DNA of 64,000 bases from JBKCUK01 sp046318415 (GTDB lineage Bacteria; Pseudomonadota; Alphaproteobacteria; Caedimonadales; Caedimonadaceae). A program made the translations under genes and the position numbers. Location: assembly GCA_046318415.1 (NCBI GenBank), contig JBKCUK010000005.1, positions 62,001 to 126,000 of the forward strand. Reading direction: 5' to 3'. Below the pieces are notes generated by a model. That model worked only from the letters and a program-made list of their open reading frames with translations, was not told the origin of the DNA and did no database searches. Positions 1 to 8,775 of this stretch are shown here, piece by piece (position 1 is the stretch's first letter; each line of letters starts with the position of its first letter).

Positions 1-1
1 C

Positions 2-160
2 CGTCACGTGATCATGGGGTGCGCTTCCCCAGCGGTTTTGAGGATAGACCGCTTGGTTGCAAGCGATTTGGCTTTTTATGATGAGAGCCATCCCTTCTGG
101 GCTTTCAAGCCCGCTGCCCTTGACTCCATTATCAACTTTGAGGATTGCCTTCCCCAGTAA
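2..160 (+). CDS. C-terminal end of an unrecognised protein (cut by window edge)
   Basis: An open frame runs in from the left edge and stops at TAA 158-160, giving at least 52 residues that end FEDCLPQ. The composition is protein-like, with segments such as VLRIDRLVASDLAFYDE and FKPAALDSIIN. It ends 15 bases before the convergent stop of the next gene, the spacing expected of a real gene end. I do not recognise the family from this fragment. It could also be a chance open frame. Confidence 0.5.
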   Translation, partial: RHVIMGCASPAVLRIDRLVASDLAFYDESHPFWAFKPAALDSIINFEDCLPQ

Positions 161-175
161 CGGGCAAGGGACGGG

Positions 176-1618
176 TTAAAAACCGGACGGCGTGATATTT
201 TCTTGATCTGCTGTCAAGGGGTTTTCGTCTTCACTCTCCTCGTCAGACCCCTCACTTTCCTGGGCATCTTCAAGGGAACCAAGCCATGGATGCAGGTCTG
301 CAAAAGCTTGGTTACGGACCTCGCAAGTCATCAAGAAAAGCCTTTGGAGATCCTTGCTCAAAGCAACTCCATCTGGCGAATAGGCCTGAATCTGATGCAA
401 ACATGCGCTCAAACCCTTTGCTAAGGCGACGTTTTCATGGCCAAAGCTCAGCAACCGATAGTCTTGTCCGCCCAGGCGCCAATGATGTTGAGAAAACCAT
501 GAGGGTTCCATAGCTGAGGGTAGGAAGTCGGCGTGCTCCTGGCGAAGGGCAAGTGCAGAGATGAACAAACCCGGTTTTTCAAGGTGGCTGAGGTGGGACG
601 ATATTTTCTGCTTAAGGAGAGAATCCTCTTTCATCTCCTCAAGGAAAGCCTTCACAGATCCAAGAAGCGGCTGATAATCCGAGGAGAATCTCGGATCCTG
701 ATCCTGTGGGGTCACAAAAAGGCGCCTCACCGCGTGGGGATCACAACTCAAGAAAGCCAGACGCACCGCTTCACTGGTATTCTGGGGCATCCCCACGCCT
801 TTGAGTGACCACACGGATAAAAGCGAAGCAGCCTTGCGAAATCCATGTTTCAAAGCGCCTTCTGCCAGGTGGCGCATGGCTTCTGGCGCGGCCAAGTTAT
901 GACCTCGGGGCAGTGCTCCACACCACGCAAGGGATGCCAGGTGGTAGGCCGCTTTTCCATGGCCTTTCTCGCTTGCCGATTGCAAAAGCTGGATCACCTT
1001 ATCCAACTGACTTATTTCCCTCTCGCCCATCAGAAGCCCGCGCTGCACACATAAGGCGTAATGAAATATGGCTTCAACCTCGCCACGTTCAGCACGCACC
1101 TGTACGGCCCTCAGCAAGGTGGGAAAGTTGAGGCATCCTTCGTCTAATGTACTCACAACAAACGAGAAACGTCGCAAATCCTCACTCACCCATTTGGTCA
1201 CATCGCGCCCCCAGGTTGCGATCGCAGGATAACCTTGGATCATGAGTTTTTTTCCAAACTCGATATCCTCCATCAAGGCTTCTGGCAGGGCGTGGGCATA
1301 TTCATAAAGGGCCACTAAATTTTGCGCGTCCTGATCGCCTTGATTTGCTTGAAGAATTTTTTGATGCAACGCGTGGCTTGACAAAAGGGGCGTGAAGGAG
1401 AAATCGGGATCTGAGTTTTCTTCATGAAACGCAGATACATGAGGATGCGCCCTGGTATCGTTCTCAGTAAGAGACGTGGGCATCTGGGCGATAGGCTGCT
1501 TTTTGCCTTGCCCAGCCAGCTCCCCCACATCAGAGGCATTCGCTTGCTTCGCCCCAGTTCCCAATAAAGCTGTGAAGATCATTGCACAGCCTACCCCATG
1601 CCAAACTCGCGTGATCAC
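176..1618 (-). CDS. Exported Sel1-repeat (TPR-like) protein, 480 aa
   Basis: The N-terminus is a Sec signal peptide of about 28 residues ending QANA-S. Residues about 180-300 hold helical Sel1-type repeats of the A-x-x-x-L-A form (for example KAAYHLASLAWCGAL). Sel1 repeats usually act as protein-binding scaffolds; no catalytic motif is visible. The C-terminus carries a GHENVALAKG segment and ends with VRNQAFADLHPWL. Both are shared with the two larger Sel1 proteins at 53802-57423, so this is a third, shorter member of one family. An acidic tail follows the HPW motif. Function is unknown; a role in the envelope or in host interaction is only inference. Confidence 0.8.
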   Translation of the reverse strand: MITRVWHGVGCAMIFTALLGTGAKQANASDVGELAGQGKKQPIAQMPTSLTENDTRAHPHVSAFHEENSDPDFSFTPLLSSHALHQKILQANQGDQDAQNLVALYEYAHALPEALMEDIEFGKKLMIQGYPAIATWGRDVTKWVSEDLRRFSFVVSTLDEGCLNFPTLLRAVQVRAERGEVEAIFHYALCVQRGLLMGEREISQLDKVIQLLQSASEKGHGKAAYHLASLAWCGALPRGHNLAAPEAMRHLAEGALKHGFRKAASLLSVWSLKGVGMPQNTSEAVRLAFLSCDPHAVRRLFVTPQDQDPRFSSDYQPLLGSVKAFLEEMKEDSLLKQKISSHLSHLEKPGLFISALALRQEHADFLPSAMEPSWFSQHHWRLGGQDYRLLSFGHENVALAKGLSACLHQIQAYSPDGVALSKDLQRLFLMTCEVRNQAFADLHPWLGSLEDAQESEGSDEESEDENPLTADQENITPSGF

Positions 1619-1679
1619 GGGCCCCTCACTCGTCTAGTGGTCAACGAGTCGGCATGATTGTACAGCAGGAAAAAAAATT

Positions 1680-1694
1680 CAAGATTTAGTTAAA
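1680..1694 (-). promoter_or_regulatory. Shared upstream element of the Sel1 family (copy A)
   Basis: Read on the minus strand this is TTTAACTAAATCTTG, about 62 bases before the Sel1 gene start. Near-identical elements lie 50-66 bases before the two other Sel1 paralogues (55585-55600 and 57489-57501). A -10-like TACAAT follows downstream. It may be a shared promoter or operator, or simply the remains of duplicated upstream DNA. Confidence 0.35.
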
Positions 1695-1726
1695 AATTTT
1701 AATAAATTTTTGTTAAATTGTCCTCA

Positions 1727-2338
1727 TCACATGCACGACAAAGCACGCTGCACCGCCGGGCGGGCCTCCATGCGCTCACACCATGTGGCGATGTGCGGGT
1801 AATGCGTCACCTCAAGTCCTAATTTCTCCATACGCTTGATCCAAGGATAAAGCGCCATGTCGGCGATGGAGTAAAATCCAGCAACAAAATCTTTTTGCGC
1901 CAATTGCTGATTGAGCACATTCAAAAGGCGCTGTGTCTCTTTCAAGTAACGCTCCATGGCGTAAGGCACTTTTTCTAGCGCAAAGTGATGAAAATGGAAC
2001 GCTTGGCCCATCATGGGGCCAACCCCTCCCATCTGCCACATCAACCACTGCATGACGGTTGCCTGTTCACCGGGGGTCTTCCCCATAAACTGGCCCGTTT
2101 TTTGAGCCAAGTAGAAGAGGATCGCACCTGACTCAAACAGACTCAAAGGTCCCCCTTGGGCTTCATGATCTACGATGGCAGGAATGCGGTTATTGGGGCT
2201 TATTTTGAGGAAATCCGGCGCCAGCTGCTCACCCTTGGTGATATCAACGCGAATCACGCGATACTGAAGATCCATTTCTTCAAGGGCGATGGGCACTTTG
2301 TAGCCGTTGGGCGTTGGCCAGGTGTAGAGATCAATCAT
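1727..2338 (-). CDS. Glutathione S-transferase family protein (YfcG/YghU-like)
   Basis: This 203-residue protein has the two-domain GST layout. The N-terminal thioredoxin-like domain (MIDLYTWPTPNGYKV, then the cis-proline region NNRIPAIVD and LFESGAI) binds glutathione. An all-helical C-terminal domain starts near residue 85. The TPNG segment in place of a catalytic Tyr or Cys is typical of the bacterial nu-class YfcG/YghU enzymes, which have disulfide reductase activity; that activity is assumed from the family. It starts 2 bases after the thymidine kinase stop, so the two are probably co-transcribed. Confidence 0.88.
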   Translation of the reverse strand: MIDLYTWPTPNGYKVPIALEEMDLQYRVIRVDITKGEQLAPDFLKISPNNRIPAIVDHEAQGGPLSLFESGAILFYLAQKTGQFMGKTPGEQATVMQWLMWQMGGVGPMMGQAFHFHHFALEKVPYAMERYLKETQRLLNVLNQQLAQKDFVAGFYSIADMALYPWIKRMEKLGLEVTHYPHIATWCERMEARPAVQRALSCM

Positions 2339-2339
2339 T

Positions 2340-2936
2340 TTATGCCGCCTCTTTTACTTTGGGTTTATCCATGAAGAAATGCTTGCGACATAAGGCGACA
2401 TACCGCTCATTGCCGCCAATCTCGATTTGATTCCCCTGCCATACGGGACGCCCTTCCGCATCCACGCGCGCGTTCATGGTTGCCTTGCGGCCACAATGGC
2501 AAATGGTTTTAATCTCATAAAGGTTTTCAGCCCAAGACATGAGGTATTTTGAGCCCTCAAACGGCTCACCTTTAAAATCTGTCCGCAGACCATAGGCCAA
2601 CACCGGCACATTCAGCTCATCGGTAATACGACAGAGTTGCTCGACCTGCTCTTTTTTCAAGAATTGGGCTTCATCAATCAGAATACAAGCCAAGGATTTG
2701 TGCTCACCGAGGTAAGCCTCCGTAAAGGCGAAAAAGTCGAAGTCAGAATCGAAACTATGGGCTTCTTTTTCAAGACCAATACGTGAAGCAATGCGCCCCT
2801 TGACCGCACGGGTATCGATACTTGGGATGAACATCAGGGTATCCATGCCCCGCTCGCGGTAGTTATAGTCGGACTGTAGGAGGGTCGTCGTTTTTCCTGC
2901 ATTCATGGCAGAGTAGTAGAAATATAGTTTGGCCAC
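2340..2936 (-). CDS. tdk: Thymidine kinase
   Basis: It phosphorylates thymidine to dTMP in the salvage pathway. The P-loop is SAMNAGKTT near the N-terminus, the DEAQF motif (Walker B-like) lies mid-protein, and a zinc-type CHCGRKA segment with a late Cys (ALCRKH) is present as in type II kinases. I place the start at the GTG at 2936 (protein begins with Met then AKLYFYYSAMN), because AAGGAG lies about 12 bases upstream and the family begins there; an ATG-initiated extension to 2993 would add 19 residues absent from the family. The length is 198 aa, against about 205 in E. coli. The GST gene follows directly. Confidence 0.93.
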   Translation of the reverse strand: MAKLYFYYSAMNAGKTTTLLQSDYNYRERGMDTLMFIPSIDTRAVKGRIASRIGLEKEAHSFDSDFDFFAFTEAYLGEHKSLACILIDEAQFLKKEQVEQLCRITDELNVPVLAYGLRTDFKGEPFEGSKYLMSWAENLYEIKTICHCGRKATMNARVDAEGRPVWQGNQIEIGGNERYVALCRKHFFMDKPKVKEAA

Positions 2937-3197
2937 GGTGGTCCTCGTCTCCTTTTCACACACAGCGCCAAGAATAGGCTGGCTTTGCAGCATTCACAAG
3001 TGGTCACCCATTGAGAGAGGGAATAAAAGCAACGCTTATTGAAGGATCGGCGCTCGTGGGGGGCTCGCTCTCGATCCCCCTGATACGCATCAAGGTAGTC
3101 TTGTTGTCGTTTCTCCTGACACACCTTAAGAGGAAACACACAGATGGCTCTCTTAAGAAGGTGAGGACTCCTCAAAGGATTGCCGCGCATGAAAACT

Positions 3198-3429
3198 CCA
3201 CCATTGGTGCCTTGGGTTCGGTAAAAAGAGCGCTCGCAGCTCCCTAAAGGAATCCACACACCCCAGGACTTTATACCCTACCCCGCCACTAGGGATTCGC
3301 CATGCCTCGCAGTCCCACCATTGGCACTTTGGTCTCGCCAAAAAGAGCCCTCGCAGCCCCTAAAGGAATCCACACACCCCAGGACTTTATACCCTACCCC
3401 GCTACTGGGGATTCGCCATGCCTGGCAAC
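3198..3429. repeat. 117-bp tandem repeat, two copies plus a partial one
   Basis: Two copies with a period of exactly 117 bases lie at 3198-3314 and about 3315-3429. Each contains a nearly unchanged core running from AAAGGAATCCACACACCCC to CTACCCCGC. Similarity extends a short way upstream of copy 1 (GGATTGCCGCGCATG against GGGATTCGCCATG), suggesting the edge of a third, degraded copy. The 117-base period is a multiple of three, so open frames run through it, but none has a ribosome site or a family I know. The rest of the 2937-3465 gap shows no other feature. Confidence 0.8.
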
Positions 3430-3465
3430 AGCAGTCACGCGAAGACGCAGCTTCACAGCAATGGC

Positions 3466-5118
3466 TTAAGCGACGTTTTGAATACTCTCGTCAAGGACTG
3501 TCAGCATATTGTGGGTCTTGAGAATTTCTTCGCGCAATTTCTCGGCCATTTCAGTGATTTGCTTAATTTCATGGGTTGCTTCAGTTACCTTTGAGGCCAT
3601 ACTTTGCGTGCCGGTGGCTGCTTGTTGTGTATTGCGACTGATTTCGGTGGTGGCTTCTCCTTGCTCACGCACGGCAGACGCAATGGTTCCGGTAATCTGA
3701 TCAATACGGCTAATGGTCTCGGTAATTCGATTGATGGCTGAGACAGAATCCTGAATGGCCCCTTGGACACTACTAATTTGTGAAGCAATTTCGTCGGTGG
3801 CTTTTGTTGTTTGATTGGCCAAAGACTTCACCTCCGCCGCGACCACAGCAAAGCCCTTACCCGCCTCACCAGCACGCGCAGCTTCAATGGTCGCATTTAA
3901 TGCCAAAAGATTCGTCTGATTGGCGATGTCTGAAATAAGACTGACCACCTGCCCGATGCGTTCCGCGGAAGCCGCAAGATTCAGAACCGCTTCATTGGTA
4001 TGGGCCGCAATCTGCACGGCATCGCGGCTGATTTGGGTAGAATCATTGACTTGTCGCCCAATTTCCTGAACTGAGATCGACAATTCTTCGGCGGCAGCGG
4101 CAACCCCTTCCACACTGGTTGTGGCTTGCCGCACCGATTGCAGAATCTGGTTAGAACCACCGCCACTGCGGTTGGTAAAAGAGAACAATTCCCGACTTTG
4201 ATCACTCAGGGACATCAAGCTCTGCACGGCTTGCCCCAAGGTATACTTGACATCTTGTAAAGCACGCAGATGGGGGGATTCACTGGTCATACGCTCGATT
4301 TTTTCACGCTCCTGACTCAACTCGGCTTTTCTGGCAGCGATATCCTCCAGCAACATGCGAAAACTCTCAATTGCCCGAGCCACTTGACCGATTTCGTCTT
4401 GACGCGTAGAACCGCTGACGAGAACGTCTTTATTGCCCTTGGCCACTTCTTCCAAAGCATTGAGCATATGCCTAAGAGGATCCATTGTCTTAAAAATGGA
4501 TACAATGAAAGCGATGGCCATACATCCAAGGGTCAGCATGCCGAGGACCAGATTTGTGATGAACGCATATTTTTGAAACGCGATGGCATCACGCGTGGCG
4601 TTCGCGTGGTAATCGCGAATGTTTTTTTGGAATCCCTCTTGTTGTTCAGCAAGAGCATTAAAGCTTTCTTCAAATTTTTTAAAGCTGTCTGACTCATTAC
4701 CACTTCCAGCCTGCTCAAGGGCCCGCTTTGCCTTAATGATGTATTCTTGCGCGCCAGTCTTTACAGCTATGGTATTTTTACCTATCGCGGCATCGGGTGA
4801 CATTGCCATAATCGCATCTAGCTTCTCAAGGAATGCTTGACCACGATTCTCAACACTGTCCTTCGCCTCTTTGTGGTCGGCAAGATTGTCTTCCCGTCGC
4901 GCAAATCGGCCCTTCATCACATCGCTTCGTATGGCATCGTGCATCATGTCAGCAAACAGCGCATTGGTCGAAATTTCAGCTGTGAGCTGAGACTGCTCAA
5001 ACTTTGCCTTCACCCTGTAGCTGACATAAATTCCCACAAAACTGCTGAACAAAAGCAGGCCAGCAGCTGCGCAAAGCGCATAAAACATTTTTGTGCGAAG
5101 GGACATGTTGGCGAACAT
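3466..5118 (-). CDS. Methyl-accepting chemotaxis protein
   Basis: The protein has 550 residues. A transmembrane helix lies at about 12-32, followed by a periplasmic ligand-binding region of about 150 residues (helical, four-helix-bundle type). A second transmembrane helix is near residues 185-210. Then come a HAMP linker (DPLRHMLNALEEVAKGN) and a long coiled-coil signalling domain. The hairpin tip is the classic IANQTNLLALNATIEAARAG, which contacts CheA and CheW. It would feed the flagellar motor, consistent with the flagellar genes at 43-49 kb. No che genes lie beside it, and the ligand cannot be deduced. An alternative start at MSLRTK is 4 codons downstream. Confidence 0.95.
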   Translation of the reverse strand: MFANMSLRTKMFYALCAAAGLLLFSSFVGIYVSYRVKAKFEQSQLTAEISTNALFADMMHDAIRSDVMKGRFARREDNLADHKEAKDSVENRGQAFLEKLDAIMAMSPDAAIGKNTIAVKTGAQEYIIKAKRALEQAGSGNESDSFKKFEESFNALAEQQEGFQKNIRDYHANATRDAIAFQKYAFITNLVLGMLTLGCMAIAFIVSIFKTMDPLRHMLNALEEVAKGNKDVLVSGSTRQDEIGQVARAIESFRMLLEDIAARKAELSQEREKIERMTSESPHLRALQDVKYTLGQAVQSLMSLSDQSRELFSFTNRSGGGSNQILQSVRQATTSVEGVAAAAEELSISVQEIGRQVNDSTQISRDAVQIAAHTNEAVLNLAASAERIGQVVSLISDIANQTNLLALNATIEAARAGEAGKGFAVVAAEVKSLANQTTKATDEIASQISSVQGAIQDSVSAINRITETISRIDQITGTIASAVREQGEATTEISRNTQQAATGTQSMASKVTEATHEIKQITEMAEKLREEILKTHNMLTVLDESIQNVA

Positions 5119-5188
5119 CTCAAAAACCCTCTGATTGGATCACTTCATCCTAGATGGTGCAGGAGGGGACTTAAAAAAGGGTAAAGAT

Positions 5189-5626
5189 CTAGATTTTTAC
5201 AAAGAGATGCTGAGCACGCCGCTCGAATGCGGCAAGCAGCTCCCGCGATGCAGTGGTCAACACAGGCGTAAGAGCGCGGCGCAGAAGCCAAGAATCCAGT
5301 TCAAAATCGAGGCAGCACGACACTTTGGTAGTCGCTGCGTCAACGGCCTGAAAGTCCCATGTATTGGTAAGATAAGTGAACGGACCCTCGATGGCCGTTG
5401 CCTGAATGCGCTTATGTGGACTCAAATCCACACGCGAGGTATAAGATTCGCGCAAAGGTCCATACCCAATGGTGAGCGTTGCAAGGAACTGGGAAGGGTG
5501 CTGGTCAAACACCCGGGCATCCACGCACCACGGTAAAAACTCCGGATAGCGCTCAACGTCTGCCACCAGCTGAAAGAGATCATCATCCCGGAAGGACAGA
5601 AGGCGCTGTTCCAGGAATTTAGGCAT
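5189..5626 (-). CDS. COQ10/RatA-like START-domain protein (ubiquinone-binding)
   Basis: This 145-residue SRPBCC/START-fold protein has the family signature DVERYPEFLPWC near the N-terminus and a hydrophobic pocket built from later beta strands. Mitochondrial COQ10 binds ubiquinone and supports respiration; the bacterial homologue RatA has been linked to ribosome association. I place the start at 5626 (MPKFLEQ), overlapping the end of lipA by 8 bases. An upstream in-frame Met would run 22 residues into lipA and lacks family similarity. The position directly after lipA is common in alphaproteobacteria. Confidence 0.87.
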   Translation of the reverse strand: MPKFLEQRLLSFRDDDLFQLVADVERYPEFLPWCVDARVFDQHPSQFLATLTIGYGPLRESYTSRVDLSPHKRIQATAIEGPFTYLTNTWDFQAVDAATTKVSCCLDFELDSWLLRRALTPVLTTASRELLAAFERRAQHLFVKI

Positions 5627-6545
5627 GGGCCGAGAGGGTTTGCAGACTGGCCGCGCGTGCCACTTTAAGGCGGGCAAAGTCCTCATCGGCATGATAGGAC
5701 GAACGGGTCAAGGGAGACGCCGAGACCAACAAAAAACCCTTACCCCGCGCCATTTTGGCGTAATCTTCGAACTCAGAAGGCTCCACATATCGCATCACGG
5801 GATGGTGGGTTGGCGAGGGTTGCAGATACTGCCCTATGGTGAGGAAATCCACGTCCGCAGCCCGCATATCATCCATAACTTGATAGATTTCGGACTTGTC
5901 CTCACCAAGACCCACCATGACGCCTGACTTGGTAAAGATGGTTGGATCCAATTCCTTGACCCGCTTCAATAGGTTTAAAGAGTGGAAATAGCGGGCGCCA
6001 GGTCGAACGGTGGCATAAAGCCGGGGAACTGTCTCCAGGTTGTGATTATAGACATCCGGACGCGCTGCAACCACCACTTCTAGTGCACCCTCTTTGCGTA
6101 AGAAGTCCGGTGTCAGCACCTCAATAGTGGTGCCAGGGGCACGGCGCCTGATTTCAGTAATGACCCTTGCAAAGTGCGCAGCTCCCCCATCGTCAAGATC
6201 ATCGCGATCAACAGACGTAATCACAACGTGTTTGAGGCCAAGCTTTGCAAGGGCTGCAGCTACCCGCTCTGGCTCGTGCGGGTCAAGTTGGTCCGGACGC
6301 CCGGTTTTCACATCACAAAATGCGCACGCCCTGGTGCAGACGCTGCCCAAAATCATGACGGTGGCATGTTTCTTAGACCAACACTCCCCTATATTTGGGC
6401 ATGAGGCTTCTTCACACACGGTATTCAAGGCATGCAGACGCATTAAATCTCGTGTTTCCTGATAAGCGGGCGAGACGGGGGCTTTCACCCGGATCCAATC
6501 GGGCTTTTTTAGAGCTTCCACGGGCGGTTGGAACTTTCCCTTCAT
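5619..6545 (-). CDS. lipA: Lipoyl synthase
   Basis: This radical-SAM enzyme inserts two sulfurs into octanoyl groups on E2 subunits and GcvH. All cluster ligands are visible: Cys44, Cys49 and Cys55 for the auxiliary 4Fe-4S cluster, and Cys70, Cys74 and Cys77 (CTRACAFC) for the SAM cluster. The C-terminal Ser ligand lies in the RSSYHAD segment. The length is 308 residues, normal for the family. It starts 22 bases after the lpd stop, so lpd-lipA-COQ10 form an operon serving 2-oxoacid dehydrogenases. Confidence 0.97.
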   Translation of the reverse strand: MKGKFQPPVEALKKPDWIRVKAPVSPAYQETRDLMRLHALNTVCEEASCPNIGECWSKKHATVMILGSVCTRACAFCDVKTGRPDQLDPHEPERVAAALAKLGLKHVVITSVDRDDLDDGGAAHFARVITEIRRRAPGTTIEVLTPDFLRKEGALEVVVAARPDVYNHNLETVPRLYATVRPGARYFHSLNLLKRVKELDPTIFTKSGVMVGLGEDKSEIYQVMDDMRAADVDFLTIGQYLQPSPTHHPVMRYVEPSEFEDYAKMARGKGFLLVSASPLTRSSYHADEDFARLKVARAASLQTLSAHA

Positions 6546-6567
6546 GCGCGTCTCCTCACCTCAAATA

Positions 6568-7971
6568 CTAAAAATGGATGGCCCGCCCATAGGCAGAAAG
6601 CGTCGCCTCATGCATCATTTCAGACAAGGTCGGATGGGGAAAGACCGTATGCATCAGCTCACCTTCCGTTGCCTCCGCGCTCATGGCAATGGCATAACCT
6701 TGAATCAACTCGGTCACTTCTGCGCCAATCATGTGGGCACCCAGTAGCTCGCCCGTTTTTTCATCAAATATTGTTTTCACGAGGCCTTCCGGCTCGCCCA
6801 AAGCGATGGCCTTGCCGTTACCAACAAACGGAAAGCGACCCACTTTAATCGGGCGACCTTCTGCCTGGGCCTGGGCTTCGGTGAGACCAATGCTCGCAAT
6901 TTGCGGATGGCTATATGTGCAGCCTGGAATGCGGGTGCGATCTAAACCGTGACCATGGGCCAGGCCAAACATGTGTTCAACGGCCAAGATTCCTTCATGG
7001 CTTGCCTTGTGGGCCAACCAGGGTGCGCCGGCCAAATCGCCGATGGCATAAAGGCCCGGCTCGGCCGTCTCGCCAAAACTACCCACAACCACATGATTTT
7101 TCTCAAGCTTGACAGCCGTATGCTCAAGCCCCAAATTTTCACTATTGGCAACGATACCCACCGCCAGAATCACGCGATCGACGGTGATGTTATGGGCTTT
7201 TCCTGCTGCTTCTAAGGTTGCTGTAACGCGGCCCTCTTTCACTTGCAGGCTTTTGACTGTGGTTTTGGTGTGAAGAATGAGTCCACGCTTTTCAAAGGCT
7301 TTGTGGGCAAGGGATGAAATCTCAGCATCTTCATTGGGCAGGATGCGATCTTGCACCTCAACAACGGTAACGTCCGCCCCCATAGAGCGGTAAAAGCTCG
7401 CAAACTCAATCCCAATGGCGCCGGAACCCACCACCAAAAGAGACTTGGGCATGGTCTCGGGCACCATGGCCTCCTTGTAAGTCCAGATGTGTTTTCCATC
7501 GGCCTCAAACCCAGGAAGAGCACGGGCCCTGGCACCCGTTGCAAGGATCACCTTGGGTGCCAAAAGCGTGCGTTTTTCATCCCCTGTCACTTCCAGGGTG
7601 AAGCCGTCCTTACCCTTGCCGGCAATCTTGGCACGCCCCTTGATGCTAGTGATCTTGTTTTTCTTTAACAGGTGCTCGATACCCTTGGAGAGCTGGCTTG
7701 CCACACCGCGCGAACGCTGAACGACTGCCTTCAAATCAAAGCTGATGTTGTCGGCGCGCAACCCATAGTCTTTAGCATGACGCATCAAATCGTATACTTC
7801 TGCAGAACGCAGCAGGGCTTTAGTTGGAATACACCCCCAATTAAGGCAGATACCACCAAAATGTTTTTCCTCAACAACGGCGACTTTCTTGCCCAACTGG
7901 GCCGCGCGAATGGCTGCCACGTAGCCCCCGGGTCCTGCGCCCACCACAACCAAGTCGAATGAATCCGCCAC
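6568..7971 (-). CDS. lpdA: Dihydrolipoamide dehydrogenase (E3)
   Basis: This flavoprotein reoxidises the lipoamide of 2-oxoacid dehydrogenase complexes with NAD+. The FAD motif is VVVGAGPGGYVAAIRAA and the redox disulfide lies in GGICLNWGCIPTKAL. The NAD motif is VVGSGAIGIEFASF, and the C-terminal His-Glu pair is in TVFPHPTLSE. I choose the GTG at 7971 (protein begins with Met then ADSFDL), because GGAGGG lies about 4 bases upstream and because this gives the usual N-terminus; the length is 467 residues. It is divergent from the two-component system and first in the lpd-lipA-COQ10 operon. No E1 or E2 genes are in the window. Confidence 0.96.
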   Translation of the reverse strand: MADSFDLVVVGAGPGGYVAAIRAAQLGKKVAVVEEKHFGGICLNWGCIPTKALLRSAEVYDLMRHAKDYGLRADNISFDLKAVVQRSRGVASQLSKGIEHLLKKNKITSIKGRAKIAGKGKDGFTLEVTGDEKRTLLAPKVILATGARARALPGFEADGKHIWTYKEAMVPETMPKSLLVVGSGAIGIEFASFYRSMGADVTVVEVQDRILPNEDAEISSLAHKAFEKRGLILHTKTTVKSLQVKEGRVTATLEAAGKAHNITVDRVILAVGIVANSENLGLEHTAVKLEKNHVVVGSFGETAEPGLYAIGDLAGAPWLAHKASHEGILAVEHMFGLAHGHGLDRTRIPGCTYSHPQIASIGLTEAQAQAEGRPIKVGRFPFVGNGKAIALGEPEGLVKTIFDEKTGELLGAHMIGAEVTELIQGYAIAMSAEATEGELMHTVFPHPTLSEMMHEATLSAYGRAIHF

Positions 7972-8058
7972 GATTCCCTCCAAAAAAATCATCTTATTGA
8001 GTTTAGTGAAAACACCTTCCTATACTATGATCAAGAAGGAAATGAATGAACGCACCCG

Positions 8059-8775
8059 ATGACTCAAAAAAAAACCCGTCTTTTGGTCGTGGATGATGAC
8101 ACCAAGCTGCGCCAGCTGTTGAAGCAGTATCTGGAAAATAACGGTTTTGATGTGACCAGCGTTGAGAGTGCCATCCAGGCCCGGGAAACCCTGGCGAACA
8201 TAGCCGTGGATCTTATTATCCTCGATGTCATGATGCCAGGCGAGACCGGCCTTGAATTTGCGAAAAAATTGCGGCAGGCCAAGGATTCAAGGGTAACCAC
8301 CCCCATCTTGATGCTCACCGCCCTTGGCGAGACCAATCAACGCATTGAAGGTCTTGAAGCCGGCGTCGACGATTACCTGGCTAAACCTTTCGAGCCAAAA
8401 GAACTGCTTCTTCGGATTCAAAGTATTCTCAGGCGCACCATGAGCGCGTCCTCCTCTGTCACTCAAAAGGAGCCGCTCATTTTCCTGGGCGATTTTGTCT
8501 ATGATGTTTCGACGAGAATTTTGCTGCGCGATGAGGAGCGGCAGTATCTAACCCCCCTTGAGGCGGAATTGCTGCATATTTTTGCAACCCATGCGGGTGA
8601 ACACCTCTCCCGCGATCAGCTGGCCCAGCTGGGCGGCGTCTCGTTAAGTCCCCGCACCGTGGATGTGCAAGTGGCCCGCTTACGCCGACGCCTTGAAGAT
8701 AATGGTAAGGAACCTAAGTACCTGCAAACCGTGCGTCATCGAGGCTATGTCCTCAAACCGGATTTAGCGCCATGA
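8059..8775 (+). CDS. OmpR/PhoB-family response regulator
   Basis: The 238-residue protein has a receiver domain (residues about 7-120) with the acidic pocket Asp12-Asp14, the phospho-acceptor Asp56 in ILDVMMPGE, and the conserved Lys in DDYLAKPFEP. A winged-helix DNA-binding domain follows (about 140-235), with PRTVDVQVARLRRRLED and the wing HRGYVLKP. The next gene, a sensor kinase, overlaps its stop by 4 bases (ATGA), so the two form one operon and very likely one signalling pair. Its targets cannot be told from the sequence. Confidence 0.95.
   Translation: MTQKKTRLLVVDDDTKLRQLLKQYLENNGFDVTSVESAIQARETLANIAVDLIILDVMMPGETGLEFAKKLRQAKDSRVTTPILMLTALGETNQRIEGLEAGVDDYLAKPFEPKELLLRIQSILRRTMSASSSVTQKEPLIFLGDFVYDVSTRILLRDEERQYLTPLEAELLHIFATHAGEHLSRDQLAQLGGVSLSPRTVDVQVARLRRRLEDNGKEPKYLQTVRHRGYVLKPDLAP

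Noticed and set aside
3011..3341. Short open frames across the 117-bp repeat
   Set aside because: They exist on both strands because the period is a multiple of three, and none has a ribosome site or homology that I can name.
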